From the NCBI GenBank assembly GCA_036500765.1, contig DASYBM010000011.1, positions 1 to 64,000 on the forward strand: a DNA stretch of 64,000 nt, given 5' to 3'. This document shows, piece after piece, positions 44,650 to 53,878 of this stretch; within the stretch, counting starts at the first letter, position 1, and each line of letters begins with the position of its first letter. Under the pieces are notes generated by a model that saw only the letters and a program-made list of their open reading frames with translations, made no database searches and had not been told where the DNA came from. Origin of the DNA: Candidatus Sulfotelmatobacter sp. (GTDB lineage: Bacteria > Acidobacteriota > Terriglobia > Terriglobales > Acidobacteriaceae). Both the position numbers and the translations under genes were made by a program.

Positions 44650-45801
44650 CTACCCTGGCGCCTTCCCAGCCAGCAACTTCGACGCATTCTCGTGATACAC
44701 ATTCTGAAGAACCGCCTCACTCAACCCAAACCCATTCAATGCCCAGTGATAAGAAAACTGATCGACCTCATAAAAATGCTCATCCGTCGACTCCAGAATT
44801 CGAAACGTAACCCGGTACATCGCCTTATCGAAGCCCATGTCGGTTCCGTACAAAAGCCGGTCGGAATACTTCATATAAAATTGCGCCGCAAAGCGCGGAA
44901 TAGGCCCAGTCTCTGCATACCGCGCAGAAATGTCAGCATACAGATTCGGGTTTCGTTCCAGCACCTGCCCCAGCCGCGCCAGATCATAGTCCAGATTCGC
45001 AAAGTGGCATGCGATAAAAGTTGTGTTGCGATGCCGCGCCGCCGTTCGCTCAAGGATGTCGACCATCCCAGACAGCCCGACAATCCCCGGTTGATTGTCC
45101 AATCGCCATTCGTAAGCGTTCATCAGGCCGTCGTTATGCCGATCCATTTTCTGGTACATCCAGATCGGATCGGCCACATGCAAACTGACCGGCATGCCCA
45201 ACTCGCCGCACTTGTCCCACAACAAATCCATGCGTGCGTCATCGGGATGCATCCGCGGAGCGTTCGACTTTCCTGAGCGCAGCCCCTTCCCCTTGTCGTG
45301 GATTTCCCCCACGCCGCGCGCTCCGGCCCGCCGGCAGCGCTCTAACTCTTTAATAGCCGTAGGCCCGAAACCCGCCTTGTCATATCCGCTGAAATCCAAC
45401 CCGCACCACATTTCAAACCGCTCCGGATGCTTCGCATACTGCCGGTAAATCTCGTCAAACGCCGCGCCCGTCGCCATGGTGAGGATGATCGTCTTCTCGA
45501 CTCCAACTTCGTCCATGTTCCGCACCCAGTCATCGATCTCCCGCGCAGTCTTCGCGTACGGATGCGAGTGCATATCGATGATCGGGAATTTCGCCTTGGC
45601 GATCTCGGTAACCGGAATCTTGTAGATCGACTGCGGCCGGTAGTCCTTCAGCAAAATGTGCTCGGGCGAATCGGCGTGCGTTGCTGAAGGAGCTTTTTTC
45701 TCGGCCTTCTCGGCACCAGAAACGACCGCCAGCGCAGACGCAGGTATTCCCGCCGCCAGCCCCGCCAGATTGGCCCACCTCAAAAACGATCTTCGATTCA
45801 C
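44650..45801 (-). CDS. Exported amidohydrolase-family protein
   Basis: About 383 residues. The N-terminus MNRRSFLRWANLAGLAAG has a twin-arginine motif (RRSFLR), so it should be exported folded. The body is an amidohydrolase TIM barrel (FPIIDMHSHPYAKT with the first metal His pair, GLDFSGYDKAG, VSLHVADP, ACHFANLDYDLARLG, LYGTDMGFDKAMY with the late Asp). Relatives act on aromatic carboxylates or lactones; the substrate is not evident. GTG 45801 follows GGGAGA; earlier frames to 46047 are not supported. Confidence 0.85.
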   Translation of the reverse strand: MNRRSFLRWANLAGLAAGIPASALAVVSGAEKAEKKAPSATHADSPEHILLKDYRPQSIYKIPVTEIAKAKFPIIDMHSHPYAKTAREIDDWVRNMDEVGVEKTIILTMATGAAFDEIYRQYAKHPERFEMWCGLDFSGYDKAGFGPTAIKELERCRRAGARGVGEIHDKGKGLRSGKSNAPRMHPDDARMDLLWDKCGELGMPVSLHVADPIWMYQKMDRHNDGLMNAYEWRLDNQPGIVGLSGMVDILERTAARHRNTTFIACHFANLDYDLARLGQVLERNPNLYADISARYAETGPIPRFAAQFYMKYSDRLLYGTDMGFDKAMYRVTFRILESTDEHFYEVDQFSYHWALNGFGLSEAVLQNVYHENASKLLAGKAPG

Positions 45802-45922
45802 AGAATCTCCCTTACCTTTGTCATTTCGAGCGGAGCAACTTGGCGCGTAAAAACGCGCCATGTTGTGAAGTCGAGAAACCTGCTTTATGCCGGGAAGAGC
45901 ACTCGAAGTGACTGAAGAATGT

Positions 45923-46288
45923 TTAAGCGGAAGTTCGGAAGAACGCAAGCAGAAACAGCACGCCGAACACCAGATCGACTCCGCCCAACACCAAATCCGA
46001 CGCATGAATCCGCTGCTGCAAATAAAGCACGAGGAAGGTAGCCGCATACCCGAACTTCTCGAGCATCGCGGGAATCATCATCATCCGCAAGCGCACCGGA
46101 TCGCGCGCAATCACGAAAAACGCCACCTGCCACGCCAGCCCCACGCTGACAAATCCATAATAAAATCCCGGATGCGTGATCGCCGGAGGATCCTGCCGCC
46201 CAATCACATCAAACATGAAGTAGAGAGGAGTGAGAATCAGCACGCCCCAAATGCCAGCAATATAGAAAACTATTTTGGCGAATTTCAT
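45923..46288 (-). CDS. Small four-helix membrane protein
   Basis: About 121 residues with four hydrophobic segments (FYIAGIWGVLILTPLYFMF, YYGFVSVGLAWQVAFFVIA, MIPAMLEKFGYAATFLVLYL, VLGGVDLVFGVLFLLAFF). No motif is recognised. The start at 46288 follows AGAGGT. Confidence 0.6.
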   Translation of the reverse strand: MKFAKIVFYIAGIWGVLILTPLYFMFDVIGRQDPPAITHPGFYYGFVSVGLAWQVAFFVIARDPVRLRMMMIPAMLEKFGYAATFLVLYLQQRIHASDLVLGGVDLVFGVLFLLAFFRTSA

Positions 46289-46328
46289 GGTGCGACCTCT
46301 CGACACAGCGCCGACCCTCGGATGACTA

Positions 46329-47075
46329 TCACTGAGTGACAACTTGCGTCTCCCATCCCTCGTAGTCGCCATCAAAGTTACGGCACAATTTCAGTAGTTC
46401 AATGACAGTTTGATCGATCAATTTCTGCTGAATGGACTGCGTTCGGGTGACGGATACCCCAAAAGGAAATTCTCCCTCGGAGAGACTCTCCCCCACAATG
46501 CTGTAACCAGCCCCGGCTGCAGCTTCACGAAATAAAGCGCGAGACTGCTCCGAGCGAAATGACATCCAATGCTGGACCTCTCTGGGTACCGTCAAAACAT
46601 CACCCCTCTTGACCAACTCATCCAATAAGTCCATGTTGGCGATACGTTCTAAGCCCTCCGGTGACGGATATAAAACGTCGAGGTATTGACGCCAGGAGGA
46701 GTCTTCCTGCTCGCCCAAGCTGAACTTATACCCTTCAAATCCTGTTAGCGCGTCTTTGACGGCTTTGCGAAATCCGTTTCTAGTTTCCCCGTAGAAGTAG
46801 AACTCGCGCCGGCCTTCAGTAGTTATCCTTCCGCAGAGAATCGCCTGACACACACGGGCAATCGAGGGAGTTAGTGCGTCTTCGATTTTGTACAGCACGG
46901 GAGCTTCCTTTCCATCGGATAAGCCATCGGCTCGGGGCGATTGAAAATACACCCACACCCAGAGAAGCCAAGGCTTGGATGTGATTGGAACCGAATCCCG
47001 AAGTCCGAGATTTACAAGGATGGACGCCAGCTTGTCATTTACATTGCACAGGTACGGCTTCCAGTTGTCGGTCAT
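46329..47075 (-). CDS. DUF695 and RraB-like domain protein
   Basis: 248 residues. The first half (WKPYLCNVNDKLASILVNLGL ... GRREFYFYGETRNGFRKAVKDALTGF) matches DUF695, and the second half (DELVKRGDVLTVPREVQHWMSFRSEQSRALFREAAAGAGY) resembles RraB, the protein regulator of RNase E. The two domains are known to occur together. A role in RNA turnover control is possible but unproven. Confidence 0.75.
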   Translation of the reverse strand: MTDNWKPYLCNVNDKLASILVNLGLRDSVPITSKPWLLWVWVYFQSPRADGLSDGKEAPVLYKIEDALTPSIARVCQAILCGRITTEGRREFYFYGETRNGFRKAVKDALTGFEGYKFSLGEQEDSSWRQYLDVLYPSPEGLERIANMDLLDELVKRGDVLTVPREVQHWMSFRSEQSRALFREAAAGAGYSIVGESLSEGEFPFGVSVTRTQSIQQKLIDQTVIELLKLCRNFDGDYEGWETQVVTQ

Positions 47076-47122
47076 CTTGGTCTGACATGATAACTGTTGT
47101 TAGTAAAGCCGCCCTGCTTTCC

Positions 47123-48511
47123 CTACTCCCCGCCCACCGTCAATCCGTCCACGCGAATCGTCGGCGCGGCCACTGACCCGCGAAACTCCAGATCATTCGC
47201 GATCTCTGAAATATTGAAAAACAACTCTTTCAAATTCCCCGCCACCGTGATCTCTTCCACCGGATACGCGAACTCTCCGCCAGAAATCCACATGCCCGAA
47301 GCGCCTCGCGAATAGTCGCCAGTCACCAGGTTCACGCCCTGGCCGAGAAATTCCGTGACGTAGAGGCCTTCCTTCACGTCCGCGATCAATTCCTTCGCCG
47401 ACCGCGCACCCGCCTGCAGAAAATAATTCCCCGGCCCAATCCCCGGAGTCCCCGCCAGCCCACGGGCCGCGTTCCCCGTAGTCTGCAAGCCCAGCTTCTT
47501 GGCGGTGTAGGTATTGAGTAAGTAAGACTTGAGCACGCCGTTCTCGATCACGACCGTGCGCCGCGTGGGCACGCCCTCGCCATCGAACGGGCTCGTGCCA
47601 AAACCGCCGCGGATCGTGCCATCGTCGATGATGTTGACGTTGTCCCCCGCAATTTTCTGTCCCAGCTTGCCTGCCAGAAAAGACGCGCCGCGATAGACCG
47701 AATCCCCATTCACCCCTTCGAAAATATGTTCGAGGATCGAGGTCGAAACCATGGGATCGAAAATAATCGGCACCTGCGCCGTCTTGGCCTTGCGCGCGCC
47801 CAACCGCCGCAGGGTGCGCTCGGCGGCGATCTTGCCGACTTTTTCGGGCGCGTCGAGTTTCGACAAAGTCCGAGCCACCGAGTACCAGTAATCGCGCTGC
47901 ATGGCGCCGTCGTCGCTCTGCGCAATCGGAATCGCCGCCACCGAACAATACGACCGCCGATACTCGCCCACAAACCCATGCGAGTTCGCCAGAACTTTGT
48001 GGCCCGTGGCCGCGTCGAACGATCCGCCTTCAGAATTCTTGATTCGCGAATCCAAATCGAGCGCCGCTTTTTCCGCACGCCGCGCGTAGTCGATGCGATC
48101 CGCACCGGGCAGGGAATAAACGTCTTCATGATAAAGATCGAGATCGCCGGTGATCGAACCGAGTTGCGAGGCATCCGGAATTCCGCCGAATGGATCTTCC
48201 GAGGTGATCTTCGCCAGGGCCAAAGCCGACGCGACCATGCGGTCAAGCCCGGCGCTAGAAAAATCGCTTGAATAAGTGCTGGCCGCGCGCTGCCCAAAAA
48301 ACACACGCACGCCGATCGACTTCGAGCCCGACTCCTTCAGAGTCTCGACTTGACCAAGGCGCACAAGCGTGGAAAATTCATCGCCCTCGCGGACGACGCA
48401 TTCAGCGGCGCTGGCGCCGCCTGCCATAGCGCGCGCCACAATATCCTGCGCGATGTTGCGCAAGTCGGTTTCGATTTTCGGATTTCGCGTTTGGACTTCA
48501 GTTGACGGCAT
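47123..48511 (-). CDS. pmbA: Metalloprotease-like protein PmbA/TldE
   Basis: About 462 residues of the TldD/PmbA family. It has the conserved blocks GVRVFFGQRAASTYSSD, PIIFDPMVSTSILEHIFEG, FLAGKLGQKIAGDNVNIIDDGT, GFGTSPFDGEGVPTRRTVVIENGVLKSYLLN and the C-terminal FRGSVAAPTIRVDGLTVGG. PmbA (TldE) lacks the HExxH of TldD and forms a heteromer with it that trims small peptides and natural-product precursors. tldD lies directly upstream on the same strand, with a gap of about 100 bases. Confidence 0.92.
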   Translation of the reverse strand: MPSTEVQTRNPKIETDLRNIAQDIVARAMAGGASAAECVVREGDEFSTLVRLGQVETLKESGSKSIGVRVFFGQRAASTYSSDFSSAGLDRMVASALALAKITSEDPFGGIPDASQLGSITGDLDLYHEDVYSLPGADRIDYARRAEKAALDLDSRIKNSEGGSFDAATGHKVLANSHGFVGEYRRSYCSVAAIPIAQSDDGAMQRDYWYSVARTLSKLDAPEKVGKIAAERTLRRLGARKAKTAQVPIIFDPMVSTSILEHIFEGVNGDSVYRGASFLAGKLGQKIAGDNVNIIDDGTIRGGFGTSPFDGEGVPTRRTVVIENGVLKSYLLNTYTAKKLGLQTTGNAARGLAGTPGIGPGNYFLQAGARSAKELIADVKEGLYVTEFLGQGVNLVTGDYSRGASGMWISGGEFAYPVEEITVAGNLKELFFNISEIANDLEFRGSVAAPTIRVDGLTVGGE

Positions 48512-48577
48512 GGCTCCTATTTCTCGCAAGCGCAAAAGCAGATTCCTCGCTCCGCTCGGAATGACAAAATGTCTGTG

Positions 48578-48612
48578 GTATCCGTGAAAATCCGTGCAGA
48601 TCCGTGGCCAAG
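48578..48612. repeat. ATCCGTG dispersed repeat
   Basis: GTATCCGTGAAAATCCGTGC then AGATCCGTGGCCAAG. A similar run lies at 16627-16661 (GATCCGCAAGAATCCGTGCA then AATCCGTGGCG). It overlaps the start of the tldD-pmbA gap. Confidence 0.45.
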
Positions 48613-48615
48613 ATT

Positions 48616-50097
48616 CTACTGCATGAAGCCACCGGGGTCTTTCCGCGCGGTCCCGCCGACGGTCATGCGGTCAATCTTCAGTGTAGGAATGCCCACGCCC
48701 ACGGGCACGGCCTGCCCATCCTTGCCGCAGGTGCCCACGCCCTCGTCAAGTTTCAAATCGTTTCCGACCATTGAAACGCGCGTCAGCACATCGGGACCAT
48801 TGCCGATCAGCGTCGCACCCTTGATCGGCGCGGTGACTTGGCCATCCTCGATCATGTACGCTTCCGACGCCGAGAAGACAAATTTTCCGTTGGTGATGTC
48901 CACCTGCCCGCCGCCAAAGTTCACCGCATAAATTCCGCGCTTCACCGAGCGAATAATGTCTCCCGGATCGTCCTGGCCAGCCAGCATGTAAGTGTTGGTC
49001 ATGCGCGGCATGGGAATGTGCTCATAGCTCTCGCGCCGTCCGTTTCCCGTGTCGGAGATGCCCATCAGTCGCGACGAAAGTTTGTCGCTCAAATATCCTT
49101 TGAGAATTCCGTTCTCGATGAGCACGGTCTCCTGCGTAGGTTCGCCTTCGTCATCGACGTTCAAAGACCCGCGCCGCCATGGCATAGTGCCGTTATCGAC
49201 CACAGTGCACTTTTCGCTGGCCACGCGCTTGCCCACTAGACCGGCGAAGGCCGAAGTTTTCTTGCGGTTGAAATCCGCTTCCAGCCCGTGCCCTACAGCT
49301 TCGTGCAGCAAAACTCCCGGCCATCCCGGACCGAGCACAACTTCCATCTCGCCCGCCGGAGCTTCGCGCGCGTCGAGTTGCAGAATTGCCTGCCGCGCCG
49401 ATTCCCTCGCGAAAAATTCCGGCGTCTTCTCGCCGAAGAAAAAGTCAAGCGCGACGCGCCCGCCGCCGCCCGAACTACCGCGCGCAGAGTTGCCTTCCGT
49501 TTTCGCGATGCACGATACGTTCATGCGCGCCAGCGGCTGCGAATCTTCGGCAAACGTTCCGTCGGAACCGACCACCAGAATGTTGCGCAACTCATCCGCA
49601 TAGCTCGCCCGCACTTCCTGAATGCGTGGATCATACGCACGTGCGGCCTTATCGGCGCGCATCGCCAATTCAACCTTCGCGCTGATGTCCGCATCCACCG
49701 ACGGCAACGTCACCGGATACAGGCTGCGCGCCGCCGCCTTCTGAAAACCCGCGACCGTGGCCTTCGCCGGAGCGCTGGCAATCAGTGCCGCCGTGCGCGC
49801 CGCGTGCAGAATGCGCTCGGAAGAAAGATCGTCGGTATAGGCATACCCCGTCCGTTCGCCGGAGACGACCCGCACTCCGCATCCCGCCGATATCCCCTGC
49901 GACGCCGACTTCACCATCGACTCATCCACCATCAGTGAAGTCGACGAAAGATACTCGAAGTACAGGTCGGCATAATCGCCTCCCGCCGACAGCGCGGCGG
50001 CAAGATAGCGCTCCAGATCATGCTCGGTCAATCCGTAATGTTCGAAGAAAAACCGCTGTCGGTTAAGAACCTGCTTATCGGAAATTTGTTGGTCCAC
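48616..50097 (-). CDS. tldD: Metalloprotease TldD
   Basis: 493 residues with the metal motif HEAVGH within GPGWPGVLLHEAVGHGLEAD, and the family blocks GEPTQETVLIENGILKGYLSDKLSSRLMG, YEHIPMPRMTNTYM and VKRGIYAVNFGGGQVDITNGKFVFSASEAYMIEDGQVTAPIKGATLIGNGPD. TldD is the catalytic partner of PmbA. It is the first gene of the two-gene run. Confidence 0.94.
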   Translation of the reverse strand: MDQQISDKQVLNRQRFFFEHYGLTEHDLERYLAAALSAGGDYADLYFEYLSSTSLMVDESMVKSASQGISAGCGVRVVSGERTGYAYTDDLSSERILHAARTAALIASAPAKATVAGFQKAAARSLYPVTLPSVDADISAKVELAMRADKAARAYDPRIQEVRASYADELRNILVVGSDGTFAEDSQPLARMNVSCIAKTEGNSARGSSGGGGRVALDFFFGEKTPEFFARESARQAILQLDAREAPAGEMEVVLGPGWPGVLLHEAVGHGLEADFNRKKTSAFAGLVGKRVASEKCTVVDNGTMPWRRGSLNVDDEGEPTQETVLIENGILKGYLSDKLSSRLMGISDTGNGRRESYEHIPMPRMTNTYMLAGQDDPGDIIRSVKRGIYAVNFGGGQVDITNGKFVFSASEAYMIEDGQVTAPIKGATLIGNGPDVLTRVSMVGNDLKLDEGVGTCGKDGQAVPVGVGIPTLKIDRMTVGGTARKDPGGFMQ

Positions 50098-50430
50098 GTT
50101 GATTTAGATGCCCCCAAGTTCAGCCGCGACTCCAAAGCCGGGCTGTTCCATTGTCAGATCTGTTCGCTGCCGGTGTGGGACTAGTCGGTCTAGGACTAGT
50201 TGGTCCCGTGGGGCGCCCGAAAACTTTCAAAGGGCGCGCGGCTTTAAGACGCGCCATTAGCGCCCATGAAACCTACGAGCTTAACCCTCCGGACACAAAT
50301 ATTCTCAGAACATTCCTGACCGTTTCCACATTATCCCACACCCCACCCCACGCTAACCCGCCCGGACTGCCCTTTCCACAGCCCGGTGCGATAACGATGG
50401 TCACTCGTCACAGACTGCACCCAGCTCAAT
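50098..50430. other. Intergenic region upstream of the EDIK-motif gene
   Basis: 333 bases. A near-duplicate GGGACTAGTCGGTCTA / GGACTAGTTGGTCCC lies around 50176-50206. An ORF running through from 50151 is in a different frame and looks like non-coding shadow. I see no gene or RNA here. Confidence 0.3.
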
Positions 50431-52035
50431 GTGGACAATTCCCACGTGACCCCCGACGCCCTCACCAATACCCTCCAGGACTTTCTAGCCGATGCCTCAG
50501 GAGCCGTCGTCCTGGAAAACGGCGCCGTATCTTTCGACCTGAGCCAGTCCAAGTATTCGATTTCCGGCGAATACGACAAATGCCTGCTGCATCTGTGGTC
50601 GGCCGAGCGCAACACTGTACGGCGCGTCCTCGATGCCGAGGTAAAGAACGGCACATTGAAGCTGTTCGTACAGCGGCTCGGGCAGGCGCGGCCGACGAGG
50701 CTCGAAATTTGCCGCGAACACGACCGCCGCTCACCCACGGCTCGCAAAGCCGCGCGCTCCGCGTACGAGATAAAGCTCCGCCGCGCTCTCGAACGCCACT
50801 TTCCCGGCTTCGCCATCGTCCGGCTCACTTCGGCCGTTGATCTCGAGAAATCTTTCGGCCCCATTTATGCCCGGGGACTTCTGCGTCAGGGACAGTCCGC
50901 ATTTGCCGTCCTTGGCGTTAACGCATCCGAAACTCAATCCTCGATCGACGCATCGCTCACGTTCGCCATCCTGTGGCTTGAGGCCTGCCGAAATTCCTCC
51001 GCAGGAAAATTTCTAGTTGAAGGACTGCGTTTATTTGTGCCCACCGGCTGCTCCGCCCTTGTCCGCGAACGGATGGCCAACCTCAATCGCAGCGCCGCCA
51101 AGTGGAGCTTGTTTGAATTGGACGAACGTCACGACGCACTCGTGGAAATCGACTGCGAAGACCGCGGCAATGTCTCCACGCATCTGGCTCATTCGAAATT
51201 GGTTCATGCGGCTGACCGCTCCGCCGCGCTCGAAAGGTTTTCCAACTCGATCGCGAAAATCAACGAGATCCTGCCGAACTGCGAAATCGCAGTTCTCTCG
51301 CCTGCGGAACTTGCCTTCCGCTGGCGCGGCCTAGAGTTCGCCCGCGCCCGCATCGGCGCCGAAGCCGCAACTTTTCGGAGCCGCCAGGAAATTGTTTTCG
51401 GCGTCGGCGCTGAAGAGTGCATTCTCGAAGATCGTAACTTTTCCTTCTTTCTGCAACTTCTCACCGCCGTCCGCGATACCCGCCATCCCTATGGCCCCCG
51501 CCAGCATCCTCTGTTCCGCCTGCGCCCCGAACGCTGGCTGGAATCTCTCGTCGTCGCCGATGTCAGCGTCATCGACGGGCGTCTCGAGTCCGGCTCGCTC
51601 TATTCGCAGGTCCCCGCATTCTCAGCCGCGGATCGCGCGATGCTCGACGTGCTGACCGTTACCCGCGAAGGCCGCCTCGCCGTCGTTGAACTCAAAGCTG
51701 ACGAAGATATTCACCTGCCGCTGCAAGGCCTCGATTACTGGTCGAGAGTTCACTGGCACCACAGTCGCGAAGAATTTCCCCGCTTCGGATATTTCTCTGA
51801 TCGGGAGTTGTCGCCGGAACGGCCTCTGCTTTACCTGGTCGCGCCAGCCCTTCACGTGCATCCGGCAACTGACGTGCTGCTGCGCTATTTGTCGCCAGAA
51901 ATCGAATGGGAATTCGTCGGCATTGACGAGCGCTGGCGCGAGGGAGTAAAAGTCGTTTTCCGGAAGCGCCGTGAGGCGCGTAGGTCCCCGAGAGCGGGCT
52001 CTGCTACCACATTAGGCTTGCCAATCGCGATCTGA
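50431..52035 (+). CDS. Hypothetical protein with possible PD-(D/E)XK nuclease core
   Basis: 534 residues, soluble. Around residue 410 it reads TREGRLAVVELKADEDIHLPLQGLDYWSRV, close to the PD-(D/E)XK pattern (Glu-x-Lys in a strand followed by a conserved Gln and Tyr-Trp). An Asp earlier in the same region could complete the site. The long N-terminal half is helical and unrecognised. The start GTG 50431 follows no strong ribosome binding site. This is a pattern-based guess; the gene could also be a regulator of unknown fold. Confidence 0.6.
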   Translation: MDNSHVTPDALTNTLQDFLADASGAVVLENGAVSFDLSQSKYSISGEYDKCLLHLWSAERNTVRRVLDAEVKNGTLKLFVQRLGQARPTRLEICREHDRRSPTARKAARSAYEIKLRRALERHFPGFAIVRLTSAVDLEKSFGPIYARGLLRQGQSAFAVLGVNASETQSSIDASLTFAILWLEACRNSSAGKFLVEGLRLFVPTGCSALVRERMANLNRSAAKWSLFELDERHDALVEIDCEDRGNVSTHLAHSKLVHAADRSAALERFSNSIAKINEILPNCEIAVLSPAELAFRWRGLEFARARIGAEAATFRSRQEIVFGVGAEECILEDRNFSFFLQLLTAVRDTRHPYGPRQHPLFRLRPERWLESLVVADVSVIDGRLESGSLYSQVPAFSAADRAMLDVLTVTREGRLAVVELKADEDIHLPLQGLDYWSRVHWHHSREEFPRFGYFSDRELSPERPLLYLVAPALHVHPATDVLLRYLSPEIEWEFVGIDERWREGVKVVFRKRREARRSPRAGSATTLGLPIAI

Positions 52036-52974
52036 CGACGCTGCGCTCGAAGCGTGAGAAGTCGAGCGGAGCAGCAGATTTACAGGCGGCGACGATGGAC
52101 AGAGGAAGCGGACCCAAAGGTGAGAGCCGCAGGTCGCCAGGCGGATTTCAGAGGCGTCGAGACGGACCGAATAGCTGCACACGATCCGCGAAAGCTCGCC
52201 GGCGTCCGCAACGCTATCCATGACAACTTCGCTGGCTCTGTATTCTTTCCGATGGCGGGAACGCGCCTGTAAAGTCTGGCGGACGAAGCTGGCCGACGCC
52301 ATGCAAGACTCGGTGCGGCAGTCGAGCATCTGCTCGATGGCATACAGCGCGCTGTAATCGATGCCCTCGCCAAACGCAACATGGAGGGTTCGCGTGCGTT
52401 CGACATAATCGAGCGGGATCATGACGAAAAACTCGAGCAGCGTGAGCGGAATTTGTGAAACCGGTCGGACACGGTGAGTGGAGGAATTGCTCTGCGGAAA
52501 ACCAGTCGGCAGAATGTTGGCTTGGAGAACCGGGCAGGACCACTGCCGGGCCAGCGCGGCGGTTAGTTGGGACTCGCTGACAAAGCCGAAGGCCAGAAGC
52601 CATTGCCCGATTTTGCCGTGGCCGGCCGTGAGTTGCGCCTGCCGCGCGGCCCGCAACTGTTCGACCGTGAGTTGATCGCGGGAGAGCAGGAGCAGGCCGA
52701 GCGGAATGCGGTGCGCGGCCTGGATACGGGGAGCTGCGGAACGGAGGCGTTCGAGGGCCTCGGCCACAGCACGTTCCACACACTCGTCGTCACAGTAGCG
52801 TATCCCCTGGACCACAACTCCGCGTCGCTGGCCGCGCAGCCGCCACCACCGTTTTTGCGCATGCGGGCAATCGCGATCTCCGCAAGCCGGCTGCCGGCTC
52901 TGCCAGAATTGCCGCCAGGCGAGAATCGAACGACCGAAGCGACCATGATCGAGATGAAGACGTACGCTTGCCAT
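52012..52974 (-). CDS. Cys-rich zinc and MshEN (T2SSE N-terminal) domain protein of the flagellar operon
   Basis: About 320 residues, downstream of the FliY-like gene with a 20-base gap. The N-terminus has a CxxxxC...CxxxC cluster (ACGDRDCPHAQ, RYCDDECVERA) that may bind zinc. The middle has two tandem MshEN-like half-motifs: PLGLLLLSRDQLTVEQLRAARQAQ and KIGQWLLAFGFVSESQLTAALARQW, the pattern that binds cyclic di-GMP in MshE-type proteins. There is no ATPase domain, so it is not a secretion ATPase. A c-di-GMP-responsive switch or export factor is an inference. Confidence 0.65.
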   Translation of the reverse strand: MASVRLHLDHGRFGRSILAWRQFWQSRQPACGDRDCPHAQKRWWRLRGQRRGVVVQGIRYCDDECVERAVAEALERLRSAAPRIQAAHRIPLGLLLLSRDQLTVEQLRAARQAQLTAGHGKIGQWLLAFGFVSESQLTAALARQWSCPVLQANILPTGFPQSNSSTHRVRPVSQIPLTLLEFFVMIPLDYVERTRTLHVAFGEGIDYSALYAIEQMLDCRTESCMASASFVRQTLQARSRHRKEYRASEVVMDSVADAGELSRIVCSYSVRLDASEIRLATCGSHLWVRFLCPSSPPVNLLLRSTSHASSAASSDRDWQA

Positions 52975-52993
52975 GAGGGCCGGTTGCAAATGG

Positions 52994-53878
52994 TTAAGAG
53001 TTGGCGGGCGCAACTTCGGTGACGCGCACTCCGTAGTTTCCATCCACCACAACAACTTCTCCGCGCGCCAGCAGGCGACCGTCGAGCAATACATCGACTG
53101 GCTCATGGACCTGACGATCCAAATCGACGACCGCGCCGGGAATGAGATCGAGCACCTCGCGCAAGAGCAGACGCCGGCTGCCGAAGCGCAGGGTCACGGC
53201 CAGTTCGACATCCATCAGAAGATCGAGTTTGACTTTCCCCGGTTCCGGGCGCGGCTCCCCCGCCGCTGGAACGGAGGCGGAAGAAAGCATGGCGGATTTT
53301 GCCGATTCCGTTCTCTCCACGCGCAACGCCGCCACCAGCGCGGCGCTGAGTTGTACTTCGATCAGGGCCGCCGCCGGGTCGCCTCCGGCGCGCAGCCAAC
53401 TCGTGGATGAAGCCGGCCAGGAGGGAGCGCTGGCGGATGGTTCCAGATGGAGCTGAACTTCTCCCCAACTGGCCTTGAGAGCGGAAGCGACCAGCCCGGC
53501 CACCTGACGCAGGAGTTCGAGTACGGCTTCGCGGTCGCCGGCGGTAATTCCAGCAGCGGCTTCGCCGGAAATTGCAGCCTCCGCCGTTGCCGCTTCGCTC
53601 AAGTCTCTGGTCCCGCCCATGATGGTCCTCGCCAGTTGGAGGATCGAGGAGGGCGGAAGGCGCAGGCTCATCTCGCCGCGTAAACTTCCGGTGAAAGTGC
53701 CCGCAATCCAAGAATCGCCATCGCTGTACGGCGCGATGCCCGCGGGCGCTTCTCGAACGACAATGCAGGGAGACGGAGAACCGGCGATCTGTCCGAGAAC
53801 CCGGGCCACGCTTTCGGTCCAGGCTTGCAGGAAGGGCGCTGCTTGCGGCGAAGGGGCAGGCGAGGTGGAATCGGTCAC
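52994..53878 (-). CDS. FliY/FliN-like protein: CheC/CheX-like domain plus SpoA domain
   Basis: 294 residues. The first part (FTGSLRGEMSLRLPPSSILQLARTIMGG ... LELLRQVAGLVASALKASWGEVQLHLEP) resembles a CheC/CheX phosphatase-type domain, and the last ~75 residues are a SpoA (FliN C-terminal) domain: LLMDVELAVTLRFGSRRLLLREVLDLIPGAVVDLDRQVHEPVDVLLDGRLLARGEVVVVDGNYGVRV. It should join the flagellar switch complex. GTG start overlaps the fliM stop by four bases. Confidence 0.85.
   Translation of the reverse strand: MTDSTSPAPSPQAAPFLQAWTESVARVLGQIAGSPSPCIVVREAPAGIAPYSDGDSWIAGTFTGSLRGEMSLRLPPSSILQLARTIMGGTRDLSEAATAEAAISGEAAAGITAGDREAVLELLRQVAGLVASALKASWGEVQLHLEPSASAPSWPASSTSWLRAGGDPAAALIEVQLSAALVAALRVERTESAKSAMLSSASVPAAGEPRPEPGKVKLDLLMDVELAVTLRFGSRRLLLREVLDLIPGAVVDLDRQVHEPVDVLLDGRLLARGEVVVVDGNYGVRVTEVAPANS

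Noticed and set aside
50151-50840. Open frame overlapping the start of the possible nuclease-fold gene
   Set aside because: It is in a different frame, has no ribosome binding site and Arg/His/Pro-rich sequence typical of a shadow frame.
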